The notes under the pieces: model-generated
Seen by the model: only the letters and a program-made list of their open reading frames with translations
Told to the model about the DNA's origin: nothing
Database searches by the model: none
From: Blakeslea trispora
Lineage: Eukaryota; Mucoromycota; Mucoromycetes; Mucorales; Choanephoraceae
NCBI GenBank assembly: GCA_025331445.1
Contig: JAIWNE010000040.1
Location: 124,001-188,000 of the forward strand
Direction: 5' to 3'
Length of the DNA stretch: 64,000 bases
Shown here: one piece after another, positions 1 through 10,876 of the stretch
How positions within the stretch are numbered: position 1 is the first letter of the stretch
Layout: each line of letters opens with the position of its first letter
Translations under genes and position numbers: made by a program

Positions 1-1813
1 GTGTCTGTAGAGATGCCATCACAAGAAGGTCTTTAGGCTATGCTTATGTTAACTTTCATAATTTTGCTGATGGTAAATAAGCCTACTTTATATATATATA
101 TATGCGTGTGAGTTAGGATTAATCATAAGGGTACAGCTGAACGCGCCCTTGAGTCGTTGAACTATAGCTTAGTGAAAGGCCGTGCCTGTCGTATCATGTG
201 GTCTCAGCGTGACCCCGCTTTACGAAAGACCGGTAATGGCAATATCTTTATCAAGAACCTCGATTCTACCATTGATACCAAAGCACTTCATGACACATTT
301 TCTGCTTTTGGTAACATTTTGTCCTGTAAGATTGCTCGAGATGATGAAGGGAGATCAAAGGGATACGGCTTTGTTCACTATGAAACTGAAGAAGCTGCTG
401 ATAAAGCTATTAAGCATGTCAATGGCATGCTTTTAAATGACAGAAAAGTGTAGGTAAAATGATGTTGTTAAAAAAAAAAGCAGTAAGATTATATGTCTAA
501 AAACAAAGAGGCTAGTTTTGTTGGTCATCATATTTCTCGTAAGGAACGCCAATCAAAGATTGAAGAGGTGCGTGCTCAATTTACCAACGTGTATGTCAAG
601 AATCTTTCTGAAGATGTCACAGATGAAGACCTGGCCAAGTTGTTCAACCAATTTGGCAAGACAACATCCGCTATCGTTTCTCGAGACGAAGATGGAAGAT
701 CACGCGGTTTTGGATTCGTCAACTTTGAAGATCATGATGAAGCTGCCAAAGCCGTGGATGAGCTGAACGAAACAGAGTTTCATGGTCAGCAACTCTACGT
801 TTCTCGAGCACAAAAGAAGACAGAGCGTGAGGAAGAGTTAAGACGCCAATATGAGCAAGCAAAGCTCGAGAAATTAAACAAGTATCAAGGTGTTAATCTC
901 TATGTCAAAAACCTGGATGACGATGTAGACGATAACCGACTTCGACAAGAATTCTCTGTTTATGGTATCATCACTTCTGCTAAAGTAATGCGTGATGAAA
1001 AGACAGATGCCAGTCGTGGATTTGGTTTTGTTTGCTTTTCTTCACCCGAAGAAGCAACACGAGCTGTTACAGAAATGAATGGTAGTATGTTGGGCTCAAA
1101 GCCTGTTTATGTAGCCTTGGCTCAGCGTAAAGAAGTGCGTCGTTCTCATTTGGAGGCTCAGATGGCTCAGAGAAACCAAATGCATGGTATGAACATGCCC
1201 GGTGCTGCAGGAGGGTACATGCCACCTGGTGCTCCTATGTATTATGCACCACCTGGTAATGCATTCATGCCTCAAGCTGGTCAGAGACCTATGTTTCCTC
1301 AAGGGCAAATGATGCCTCGTCCTCGATGGACTCAACAGCAGCCTTATCCTCAAGGCATGGCTCATCCCGGCTATTCTCCTATGCCCCGACCTCCTCGTGA
1401 ACCTAGACCTCCTCAAGCTAACAAGGCTCGTAACAAAAGTAACAATGAACCTCAGGAACAGGAAGTTCCTGTCAACCAACCTAACAATACCAACACTTTG
1501 TCAGCCAGTGATCTTGAAGCTGTGTCTCCTGAGACCCAGAAACAGATGATTGGTGAAAGATTGTATCCCTTGATGTTAGTATATACAATGCTCCCCTTTT
1601 AAAGCAATACCTTTTCTAAATAAGTTAAACTCATCTTTTCTCTATATTAGCAATGAGCAAGAACCTGACTATGCTGGTAAGATCACTGGTATGCTTTTAG
1701 AAATGGACAATACAGAGCTTCTGCATTTGCTTGAAGATAAAACTTCGTTGCAAAGTAAAGTGCAAGAAGCTGTTGATGTTCTCAAGCAACACTTGGCCAA
1801 TACGAGCAAGTAA
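1..1813 (+). CDS. PAB1: Poly(A)-binding protein, 5'-truncated by window edge
   Basis: Binds the poly(A) tail of cytoplasmic mRNA and links it to translation and deadenylation. Exons 1-72, 137-449, 516-1574 and 1651-1813 join in frame. The visible protein starts inside RRM2 (the [11 protein letters not shown]1-like stretch), followed by the conserved RIMWSQRDP linker, RRM3 (NIFIKNLD and KGYGFVHY), RRM4 ([11 protein letters not shown] and SRGFGFVCF), a third RNP pair between them ([11 protein letters not shown] and SRGFGFVNF), then a Met/Pro/Gln-rich linker and a C-terminal MLLE domain (ERLYPLI through [17 protein letters not shown]) split by the last intron. Introns are 64, 66 and 76 nt. The first acceptor was chosen at 136 because it restores the family consensus [13 protein letters not shown]. 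The gene ends convergent with fumarase, 198 bp away. Only the 5' end with RRM1 is missing. Identification is very secure. Confidence 0.97.
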
Positions 1814-2011
1814 ATGTCTCTTGCATAGGTACCCTGTATGATTTTTCTTCCCTTACTATCATACAATAAATTCTCTTATGGCTTGGTCCATAAATCAGTC
1901 ATCGTTCTATTGTAAATTGCAAGCTGATATATGTATTAAAGAAAAAAGATGTGTTAAAAGAAGGGGGGAAATTACAAAACAGAATAATAGTGTTTAAATA
2001 GATGGCAAAAT

Positions 2012-3977
2012 CTAATCAGAAGCAGAGATCATCTTTTCAGGTCTAACCCATTGCTTGAATTGTTCTTCGTTCAAGTAACCAAGAGCAAGGGCAGCTTCCT
2101 TCAAGGTGGTACCTTCCTTATGAGCCTTCTTGGCACATTGAGCAGCCTTATCGTAACCAATGTGAGGGTTAAGAGCAGTGACCAACATCAAAGATTCGTT
2201 CATGATGTTGTTGATCTTTTCTTCGTTAGCCTTGATACCAACAACACAGTTCTTGGTGAAAGAAATGGAGGCATCAGAGATAAGACGAACAGATTGAAGC
2301 AAGTTCTTGATCAAGACAGGCTTGAAGACGTTAAGCTAAAAAGACAGATCATGTCAATACAAAATCCTATATTTCTAAAGCCATAAAATACTTACTTCAA
2401 ACTGACCGTTGGAACCAGCAACAGAAACAGCAGTGTTGTTACCCATGACTTGAGAACAGACCATGGTCATGGCTTCACATTGAGTAGGGTTAACCTTACC
2501 AGGCATGATGGAAGATCCAGGTTCGTTTTCAGGCAAAGAGAGTTCACCAAGACCACAACGAGGACCGGAACCAAGGTAACGGATATCGTTGGCAATCTTC
2601 ATAAGAGAACAAGCAACAGTGTTCAAAGCACCGTGGGCTTCAACAATGGCATCGTGAGCAGCAAGAGCTTCAAACTTGTTGGGGGCAGTCTTGAAGGGCA
2701 AGCCAGTGATGTTGGCAATAGCATCAGCAACCTTAGTGTCGAATCCCTTCTTGGTGTTGATACCAGTACCAACGGCAGTACCACCTTGAGCAAGGTTGTA
2801 GAGGCGTTCCAAAGAACCTTCGACACGAGCAATACCATAGGTCAATTGTTGAGTGTAACCAGAGAATTCTTGACCGAGAGTCAAAGGAGTAGCATCTTGC
2901 AAGTGAGTACGGCCAATCTTGATGATGTGGCTGAATTCATCAGACTTGGCTTGAAGAGCATCACGCAAAGTAGTCAAGGCAGGCACAAGACGGTGGGTGA
3001 TTTCAACAACAGCGGCAACGTGCATGGCGGTAGGGAAGCTATCCTAAGATGGTTATTATCGCTCCTTCTCTCGCTAGCTTCTCTATCAACAAACTTACGT
3101 ATCGTTAGATGATTGACTCATGTTGACGTGATCGTTAGGGTGAACAGGCTTCTTGGAACCTAATTCACCACCGAGAAGTTCAATAGCACGGTTGGAAATG
3201 ACCTGAAAAGTTGAGTAAAAAACAGTTAGCCCCTATGTCTCTACACTCATATTCGCACTCTAAAAGACATATCACTCCTTTTTCTTCATACCTCATTCAC
3301 GTTCATGCTAAGATAAAGAGATAAAAAAAAAAAAGAAAAGATAAGTATTTTGATGATAGACATATGATCTAGTGTTTACTTACTTGGTTTGAGTACCAGA
3401 ACCAGTTTGCCAGACAACAAGAGGAAAGTGTTCAATCAAACTGCCATCAATGACCTACCATGACATACTTGGAAATAAATAAAAAAAAAAGAAACACACT
3501 AGACACAACCACTTACCTCATCAGCAGCCTTTTGGATAGCTTCACCAACCTTAGGATCCAAGCCATAGGTCATGTTGACTTGAGAGGCAGCCTTCTTGAG
3601 AACACCGAAAGCGCGAATCAAAGGTTCAGGCATGCGTTCATTAACACCACCAATATCAAAGTTTTGGAGAGATCTACAATATGAAATAAAGGATTTAGAA
3701 TATGCATAAAGACAAGTTTTTCAAAGAAAAACATATTCATGTTCTGTACCTTTGAGTTTGAGCACCCCAATATCTGTCAGAAGGAACTTGGAGGTCACCA
3801 AAAGTATCGCGTTCGACACGGAATTTTTGCTGTTACAATGATATAAGTTTGATTTGTCAAATTAAATTGAAACAAGATGTGCCTTACTAAAGCGATAGAG
3901 GCGCTGCTGAAAAGACGTGAAGAGCGGTTCAAGTTGGAAGCTTGGCTCAAGAACTTGGAGGTGGTAGTACGCAACAT
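2012..3977 (-). CDS. FUM1: Fumarate hydratase class II, mitochondrial
   Basis: Interconverts fumarate and L-malate in the TCA cycle. Eight exons join to a 494-residue frame: 3977-3888, 3829-3750, 3673-3517, 3454-3384, 3307-3292, 3202-3099, 3038-2396 and 2335-2012. The N-terminus ([12 protein letters not shown]... then RLFSSAS) is a basic, Ser-rich matrix-targeting presequence. Diagnostic blocks are [46 protein letters not shown] and the fumarase/aspartase signature [13 protein letters not shown]. The fifth exon is only 16 nt yet carries conserved residues (N-MNVNE). In yeast one FUM1 gene supplies both mitochondrial and cytosolic enzyme; whether that applies here cannot be read from the DNA. 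Length and motifs match the class II family. Confidence 0.96.
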
Positions 3978-5795
3978 GTTTATTATTCAAAGAAAAAAAA
4001 AGAGAGAAAAAAGAAAATGGGTTGAAATTGAAGATGAACTCTTTTATCATCTGTCATCGAAATCAGTAGTGCAAAAACTGACCGGGGGTAGACTTTTTCA
4101 TGCTTCAATGTTCTGTTTTTCGCTCCGATTTAACTGCAACGACTCAACCCCACACTTTATGATTGGATAAGCGATAGGATGGCCCTGATTTTTTTTTCTT
4201 TGCTTTCGGTTTTTTTGGTTCCTGAAATTTTATATGACTGATGAGAATTAGCAGCGCTTAGTGTTTTTATTTAATTCAAGAAAAAATTGTTTTGATCTAT
4301 TTAGACTGATACATGTCATTGTGATGAATTGGTGGCATGTAATCAATAAGATGTGCACTTTACTCTTCTTTTTTTTTTCTACCATCCAAAGAATATTGTG
4401 TTTAAGAAGAGAGTATTCGTGGCAGCTTAATCAACGAGAAAGATCTAGTGTTCAGTGATTCTAGGGACAGATTCTTGGAGTAAAATATCAAACAAGACTC
4501 TTATGGAATACAACCCATACAATATACAATGCTTGTGGAGAGGAAATAGAGGGCATCCTGGCACCATTAAGTCAGAAATTGTTTATACAGGCCAAAACTT
4601 TTCTCTATCAACCTTCAAATATGCCTTGATCGAGTTATTAATGCAATAAGCGCATCTCTATACACGTTTAAACAGATGTGCTCTCAACTATGTTTTTCAA
4701 CAGTATTTGTATCATCAATACCCTCAAGATCAGTTGTCGCCACAAAGTGAGCTGTAATGTTTGAGATCACAGTTTGAGCGATGAATTTTTGATAGTACAG
4801 AGAAACAGTAAAATCATACTTTGCTTCTGGTATAACTTGTTGACACTTTCACAAAAAAGAAACATTGTGAGGCAGAATGATTTGTATCGACACTGTATCT
4901 TTCAGTTCAAGAATATCGTTTGATGAACTTTATAGCAACAATGCTTCTATCGGGATTTTAGTAATTTCTTGGCACAGTGTTTCTATCAATGAAATAGCTA
5001 GTGCGTCTTTTACACTGGATAACGAATAAAACTGCTGTAACGATCAAGGCCTTAACAGTTATCTGCTAATGTATCTTTGTTCTTTTGATATGTAAAGTTG
5101 AACACTCTTTTAATTCAGGAAATCTCAGCAGGAAGATAGCCAGCAAAGGAGAGTCATTGTTCCTTATCAGATTGAAACTCAGATAACAATGGTGTCATCT
5201 TTAGCTTCTTTCTTGTAAATCTTTGCTAACTATCTCTTCAGCTAAAGATATTATTACTGGCCAGTGTGAAACCAATCAAACTCAAAAACAAACTGTTAAT
5301 AAACCTGAAATTACTCCCATTCAGGTAAACAAGACTGTCAAGAAATGTCAAGCTCAAGGCGACATTGAGAAAATAGCGTGGGCTATTCAATCTCTGATCT
5401 TGGCGCCATTGCCCGTATTTAGAGCGTGACGAAGGAAAGATTGCATGAGGAGAAATCCAAGAATAACAAAAGAAAGGATACTTGTTGAGTTTCGAAACAA
5501 ATAAACTGCAGATAGACCATCACGCATGAAAAAAAAAAGAGCGTTTGTTGTCAAAGGAGACTTCATTGATACTTGAGCATACATATAGACAATCAAACAA
5601 AAGGTAGATTAAGCTTTGGGCTTTTGTACCCTGACTGTTTACAGATGGCAATATATAGTATTAAAAGAAAAGAAAAAGCATAGTTGACAAGGAAGTATCA
5701 CTCATGAAGGGCAAGGCTGTCATGTCTGGGGGGGGGAGAGAAGGTTTAGCAATTTAAAGCAATTAGAGTTTGTGTAACACTTACAACCTTGCTTA
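3978..5795. other. Gene-poor region between fumarase and the Fanzor-like gene
   Basis: AT-rich, with no intact gene recognised. The right part of 3978-4250 is presumably the fumarase promoter. A minus-strand open stretch with internal stops (4690-5023) is annotated separately. A 68-codon plus-strand ORF at 5223-5429 is unrecognised. A run of nine G sits at 5728-5736. The 5400-5795 part lies directly 3' of the Fanzor-like gene on its coding strand, the place where guide RNAs of this family are encoded, but no such RNA was demonstrated. Confidence 0.6.
4690..5023 (-). pseudogene. Decayed coding stretch of unknown family
   Basis: On the minus strand one frame runs for about 110 codons from 5023 down to about 4690 with only two internal stop codons and otherwise protein-like composition. 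Segments include LSSVKDALAISLIETLCQEI, SSSNDILELKDTVSIQIILP and YDFTVSLYYQKFIAQTVI. The other two minus frames here are rich in stops. I do not recognise the family. It lies about 770 bp downstream of the Fanzor-like gene in the same orientation, so it could be a relic of the same mobile element or of an unrelated host gene. Chance openness is possible at this length. Confidence 0.35.
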
Positions 5796-8700
5796 TCACG
5801 CTTCGCGTGCAGCCAATACACCACTTCTTGTACAGAAGGATGCTGTTTTGTTGTGCAGTTCAGTGTTGGAGTGACTGATGGTTCTTGAAAATACAGGGAG
5901 AGTTTCTTGGAAGAGCAAAGTTGTCATTCCGGAGATGGCAATAGCAAGGGCAGACACTTTATCTCTGGAGGTTGTGTTACGACCGTGACGAGCAGAAGGG
6001 CACTTGGAATTATAGCAGATAAAGGCACCTTTGATTTCTCTATAAGTTATTTTGTCTTGTTTGATAATGCGCGATCTTGCATGAGTGAGCTTGTTGAAGC
6101 AATACACACAAGTCTGGGAAGTATAGTTTTCGTTTGTTATACAGACAGTCGTATACCTTGCATGGCTATCTTGTTTCCAAATACCACCATATCTAAGATG
6201 TCCTCTAATTCTGAAACCTATCCCAAAGCCACGATCACCAATCATCATCAACAGGTTCTTTCTTTGTATTTCTTTTCCTTTCTTCTTGACATCTTTCTTT
6301 TTCGGTTTAGGATTCGTGAATTCCCTTTCGCGAGAGCAAAGGCGGTCCTTGATTTTCTTGGTAAAGTATTCCTGCTTCATGGTCTGTTTAGATCTTTGTG
6401 GAGAATCATAAAAGTTCCTGACTGTCTGTCTATTGGCTTGCAAAAATCGGTAGTTTGTCTGGATTGCTTCTACAGAACTTGCATTGGATATACTTTTTTC
6501 GGACAACACCTTCTCAACTTGAATCAAATCCACATCATTCGCTTTCAAAGCAGCAAGCTTGTGTCTGTAGTTCAAGTTTTGGCTTCCAAAGTCAATGTCT
6601 TCAGCGTTGATGACAGTGGACGACGGCAAAGGCTGAAATTATTCTTCTTGTTCTTCAGTAGTAGTCAAAGCAGAAAACCTGTTGTAGAGCTTCAGATGAT
6701 AAACGTATTTTTGAATGGAAACTGGCACTGATTCAGTCATTTTGACAACACCATTGTCTGTGCCGGAGAAGGTGAAATTTTTAGCAATAGTATCAGCGTC
6801 ACCCATCAGTTGCATATCTTCAGCTTTAGCAATCGTAGGCTGGCCCGTAATCTGCTGCAGTTCTCTGGTCTGTCTGGGCGCTTTTTGATCTCTTTTTGTC
6901 AAATTTAATGCTCTTCTGCGGATATACAGCTGGTATCGCTGGTCTGCCAATTCAGACTTGACTTGTTGAATAGCCAGAAACAACCTACTTCTCTCAGCCT
7001 TCAACCCATCAATGTACACCTTGATCTCATTTCTAGCAGCAGTAATCAACTCTTCATCATTATTGGCATGCGGACGTCGGATACGAGCTTGTATAGTTCT
7101 GACAATGTCTGCAATTTGTCTCTGAGCACCAGTCATACATTCACCAATTTGAGGACAACATACACCTGCCTCTTCTTCAGAATCACTACCCTGCACAACA
7201 GCAACTTCAGGTTCAAGATTAATTGGGTTTTTCCAGCCTTGCTTGGCAGTTTTGATCTGCAAACTAAAATCTTGATTGCCGAATTCTTTAAATCTGTTTT
7301 TCAGCTGCTTTGACAAACGGTTGGTGTTCCCCAAGAGTTCATCAATTTCTTGTCTCAAAATTTCATTGTCTTTTTCGCGCTCATTGAGTACATCTTGCCA
7401 AGTCGATTCAGGAATGTTGTATTGACGCTTCTGGCCTGTTACATCAGCAGTCTGCTTCATGGGCGCTTTCTCTTTGATACCAAGGATTCTGACATACTTT
7501 CCACCAGGCAGCAAATGAAGATGATGAGCAAAAACCAATTTACGACGTCTGCACAACTGTTGTATTCTATCAATCTTGAAAAAAGCATTGAAGACAGCAT
7601 CTTTATGATTGATATATTCCAAAGGGCCCCTAATGACTCTGTTGTCATAGCCAAAAAATGTCATTTTGTTGTCACCATGCTCGCAGAATGTCTTGAATAA
7701 CGAAGGTGTATCCAGTCTAAAGGACTTTTGAGTTGCAATAGGCATTGGGCAGATTTTACGACAGAACTTAGCATAGCCAGCACAGCGCAGCAAATCATTC
7801 GCAAGAATTACAAAAGGTAGCTGGTAGCCAATATGAGAGTAGTTTTTCTTTGAAGGGATGTAAGGTTTTAAGCGTCGTAGTATAAGCAAACACACTTCTG
7901 CTTCCTTCTCATTCAAGTCAGAGCGCAGACCTGTCAAGTCTTGTTCATTAGGCAAATCTTCATCACGCAACAGCAAGCTCTTGATAAAGCCTTTTAAGCC
8001 ATTCAACCTGTGTCTAGGAGCATCATCATCAGCATCTTTTATAGCATCCTCTTCTTCGACAACATCATTTTCATCCATGCTTGCGTAGTCTTCTGGTGTA
8101 GCAGGCGGAATAGTGCGTGTCTCTTCTGTCATGGGTGGTTGGAAAGTAACAGGTTTCGGATCGCTTTGGGGATTCATTGGTGCTTTCCCTTTTCCTTCGT
8201 ATGGCTGTGTGGGAATATCTAACTCCATGCGACTAGTATGTAGCATACTGGGACCAGCCTCAGCAGAAGCAGTAGAGGGATGTTGGATAGCAGGGATCTT
8301 TCTTGGACGCTCAGAACCTTCGGCGACATCAGGCTCAGAAGGTTGTTTTCTCTTGGCAGAAGTAGTTTTGGGTTCCTATTGAAAATGGTATAATAGACAT
8401 AGATGAGTGACTGATTTCCCGTTGATTGTAGACATACATACCTTAGTTTCCAGAGCTTTTGTGTATGTTGCGATACGTTTCTCACTTTTTTGGGCTCGAG
8501 CTTCCCATTTTTGCTTCATATACGCAGATGATGAGCTTTTTGATTTTTGTCTGTATTTTGCAAGCCGGTAACGTTCTTTGCGGACTATTAACCTTCTTCT
8601 GCTTTGATGGAGCAGTGGAAACCAGTTGGTAGGATGACCTGCTTCTGTCTTACTTTCTTTTGCAGCTTCATCTTTTCTTTCTTTAGAGGCATTTTTCATA

Positions 8701-9875
8701 GACTTGATATATTCTTGATGCTTTTTTTCTCTTGTAGGAGCCAAATGAATACGTAGCAACACTAACAAAAGCTTGTCTAGGAGAATGTTGATCATCTTGT
8801 TATCACCCCACATGACAGATAAATTGGTAATATAGTTAGTCAATGCAGACTCATAGCAGGCCATATGAAGAGTGCTTTTTGGTTGGATGAACTGGTTGAC
8901 TGAGTCAGAGATGGCTTCCATTAACAGGGTTCTCAAAGGATAATCTGTTTTGGTCTTTGTTTGCAAGCCACGAACACCATAAAAACCAGACTTCAAAAAA
9001 TGAATATGTCGGTCAGTGAAGAGAAAAGGAATGTCATTAGCATCAGGAGAGGCAAGAAAGTTGGAAGCATATGGAGAGGCAGAAAAAATCAAGGTATCTT
9101 GTAGCTGAAAGTTACTTGGGAAGATGCTTTGTATTTGAAAGCCATTTGATCTATCAAATACTGATTTTCCATTGCGAACAGCAAAAGTATGGCTTCGGAA
9201 ACAGGACATTATCATAAACATGATTGTTTGAAAGTCACTGATAAAGTTGGAGGTCTGAGGCAGTAGTTCAGCAAGCTTAGTATCAAAGAGTTGTCTAACT
9301 TCAGGTGTAAGATCATCTCGTATCAACGAGGGAAAATACGCAGTACAGACTTCAAAATATTCTTCGGTAACAACAAAGGAAGCAGGTTCGGTAGGGAGCT
9401 CTTCTGAAGAAGGTTCAATGGCTTGAGTAGAGCTAGTTGCTTCAGTAGTAGGATTGCTTACAGACTCTTGGACGACATCAAAATTTTGTTGGACATATCT
9501 TCTCCAAAGATCAATTGCTCGAGACACTGAATTATCATTTTGAAATCTGTTTGCAGATTCTCGCAAACCGAGGTTAGCATGTTTATCCATATCAGCATAC
9601 AGTCCTCTTGGAATTTGACCAGCAAGAGTTTTGGCTTTGAGAGCAGAGTAGTTTGGCTTCTTTTTGTTTTTTTCACGGATAATGTTATCGCGTAGCTTGG
9701 CTTGGGCTACGATATAAAACAGGTCATGGAATTCTTCTACAGACATTTCAAATGCACGCCTCGTGCCAGGAGCTATGGTAGATGGTTGTTGTTGCACATT
9801 GACAGACAACTGGGGCGCAGGAGTATAACGACCGCCCAAATAGAATGTATCTTGTAGAGCCCTGCGGTAGGACAT
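5796..9875 (-). CDS. Fanzor/TnpB-like protein with RuvC and OrfB zinc-ribbon domains; possibly disrupted
   Basis: Probable eukaryotic TnpB relative. Exon 1 9875-8442 and exon 2 from 8375 are joined by a clear 66-nt intron (GTATGT to CAATAG). An in-frame TAA at 6641-6639 interrupts the frame; a 72-nt intron at 6704-6633 (GTTTAT to TTTCAG, in phase) would remove it and give about 1,313 residues. If that intron is not spliced, the gene is broken. With the intron removed, the C-terminus shows a RuvC-I-like motif FSGTDNGVV (Asp about 1018), a block IGDRGFGIGFRIRGHLRYGG, a Glu in NENYTSQTC (about 1203) at the place Fanzors carry their shifted catalytic Glu, a zinc ribbon CVYC...CYNSKC (about 1210, 1213, 1241, 1246) and RuvC-III RDKVSALAI (Asp about 1259). 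The first 1,000 residues are unrecognised, with acidic and coiled-coil parts. No terminal inverted repeats were found by eye. The start could lie further upstream: a frame from 10201 splices in phase onto it. Confidence 0.75.
6633..6704 (-). other. Possible stop-containing in-phase intron in the Fanzor-like gene
   Basis: Between two perfectly aligned halves of one reading frame lies a 72-nt segment beginning GTTTAT and ending TTTCAG on the minus strand. It contains the only stop codon (TAA, 6641-6639). Its length is a multiple of three, so splicing or reading through leaves the frame unchanged. The donor is weaker than the GTAAGT/GTATGT donors used elsewhere in the window, so a nonsense mutation is the alternative. 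Confidence 0.4.
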
Positions 9876-10876
9876 TGCCTAAGAGGGATTAGATCTATTC
9901 ATAGCATATTAGTGGGGCAGATATATCAAGGTCAGAATAAAATATATCTTACTCCTTCCAGCAATAAGAGATTAGATGTATTAGAAGAATCTAACAGATG
10001 AGGTAACAGAGACAAAGAGAAAAACAGAGACAAAGAGAAAAACAGAGACAAAGAGAAAAACAGAAACAAGTTTTTTTTGGCCTTTTGTATGATAGATTGT
10101 ATATTCTTTGTTCTCTTTGTGTAACTCTCGGGTGAGACAAACATCTCAGATTTTAAAAATTGAAACCTTTTAAATGTATGTTGCTGATGATTTTTACCCA
10201 AATAATCACATTACTCTGTAATCACAAACTTGATTCCATAAATGGGGCACTTTTCCATTTTCAGAAGGACTTTTTTCATTATGTCAAGCAAGTCAGAAGG
10301 TCCTCAAAATGCTTAGACAGAACGATGTTACTCGAGAGCATATCTTTCATTGACTCCTCTAATAATGTTCCTTAAACGAAATCCAGCTCTTGTAAGGATT
10401 GCAGGGCGTTACTGGCTTCGTTTCTGAGACAAGGCTTACTTCATTAGCTTGATTATTTTACTCACTTTCGTTTCTTATTTGTAGTCCAACAAGCTTGCAA
10501 TCACTGGAATTTTCTTGATGAATTTCTTTGGTAGAAGAGAGAAAATTTTATAGTTTTTAGTAATATTCTGTTTGAGCCCACTCATTCAAAAACCATTAAG
10601 CAAAAACTTAAATGAGCGACGGTAGTAACAACTTTTATTGGCTAACAGTGTCCAATCGTATTGCTTATTACCGGCGGAGTAGCCCCCAGACACAGCAGCC
10701 CCGCCGCATGAAGACTTTGTCGGAATCTGAATTCTTCCTCTCTCTCTCTTTTTTTTTGTATTCCAGACTGTACACCTTATTCGCTTTCTCTGCACACTAG
10801 CACTTTTCGAATTTTGTTTCTTTCCCATCTTCTCATCTTCACTACAAATACAAACATAAAAGTCTCTCGATAGAAA
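9876..10876. other. Divergent promoter region between Fanzor-like gene and VPS26
   Basis: Holds an 18-bp minisatellite (10005-10070) and, on the minus strand, an open frame 10201-9932 whose GGA|GTAAGA donor could splice in phase to GCAATGTCC just before the Fanzor-like start. The rest is AT-rich with a CT tract at 10737-10759 that probably belongs to the VPS26 promoter or 5' UTR. Nothing else recognised. Confidence 0.5.
10005..10070. repeat. 18-bp minisatellite, about 3.7 copies
   Basis: The unit aacagagacaaagagaaa repeats exactly at 10005, 10023 and 10041, with a degenerate partial copy at 10059. It is homopurine-biased apart from one C per half. On the minus strand it is open and would encode repeats of Phe-Phe-Ser-Leu-Ser-Leu. 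Confidence 0.9.

Noticed and set aside
2051..3112. Plus-strand ORFs opposite fumarase
   Set aside because: Shadows of the fumarase exons on the other strand.
9932..10700. Terminal inverted repeats for the Fanzor-like element
   Set aside because: No matching inverted repeat with 4000-5795 was seen by eye; a computed self-alignment would be needed.
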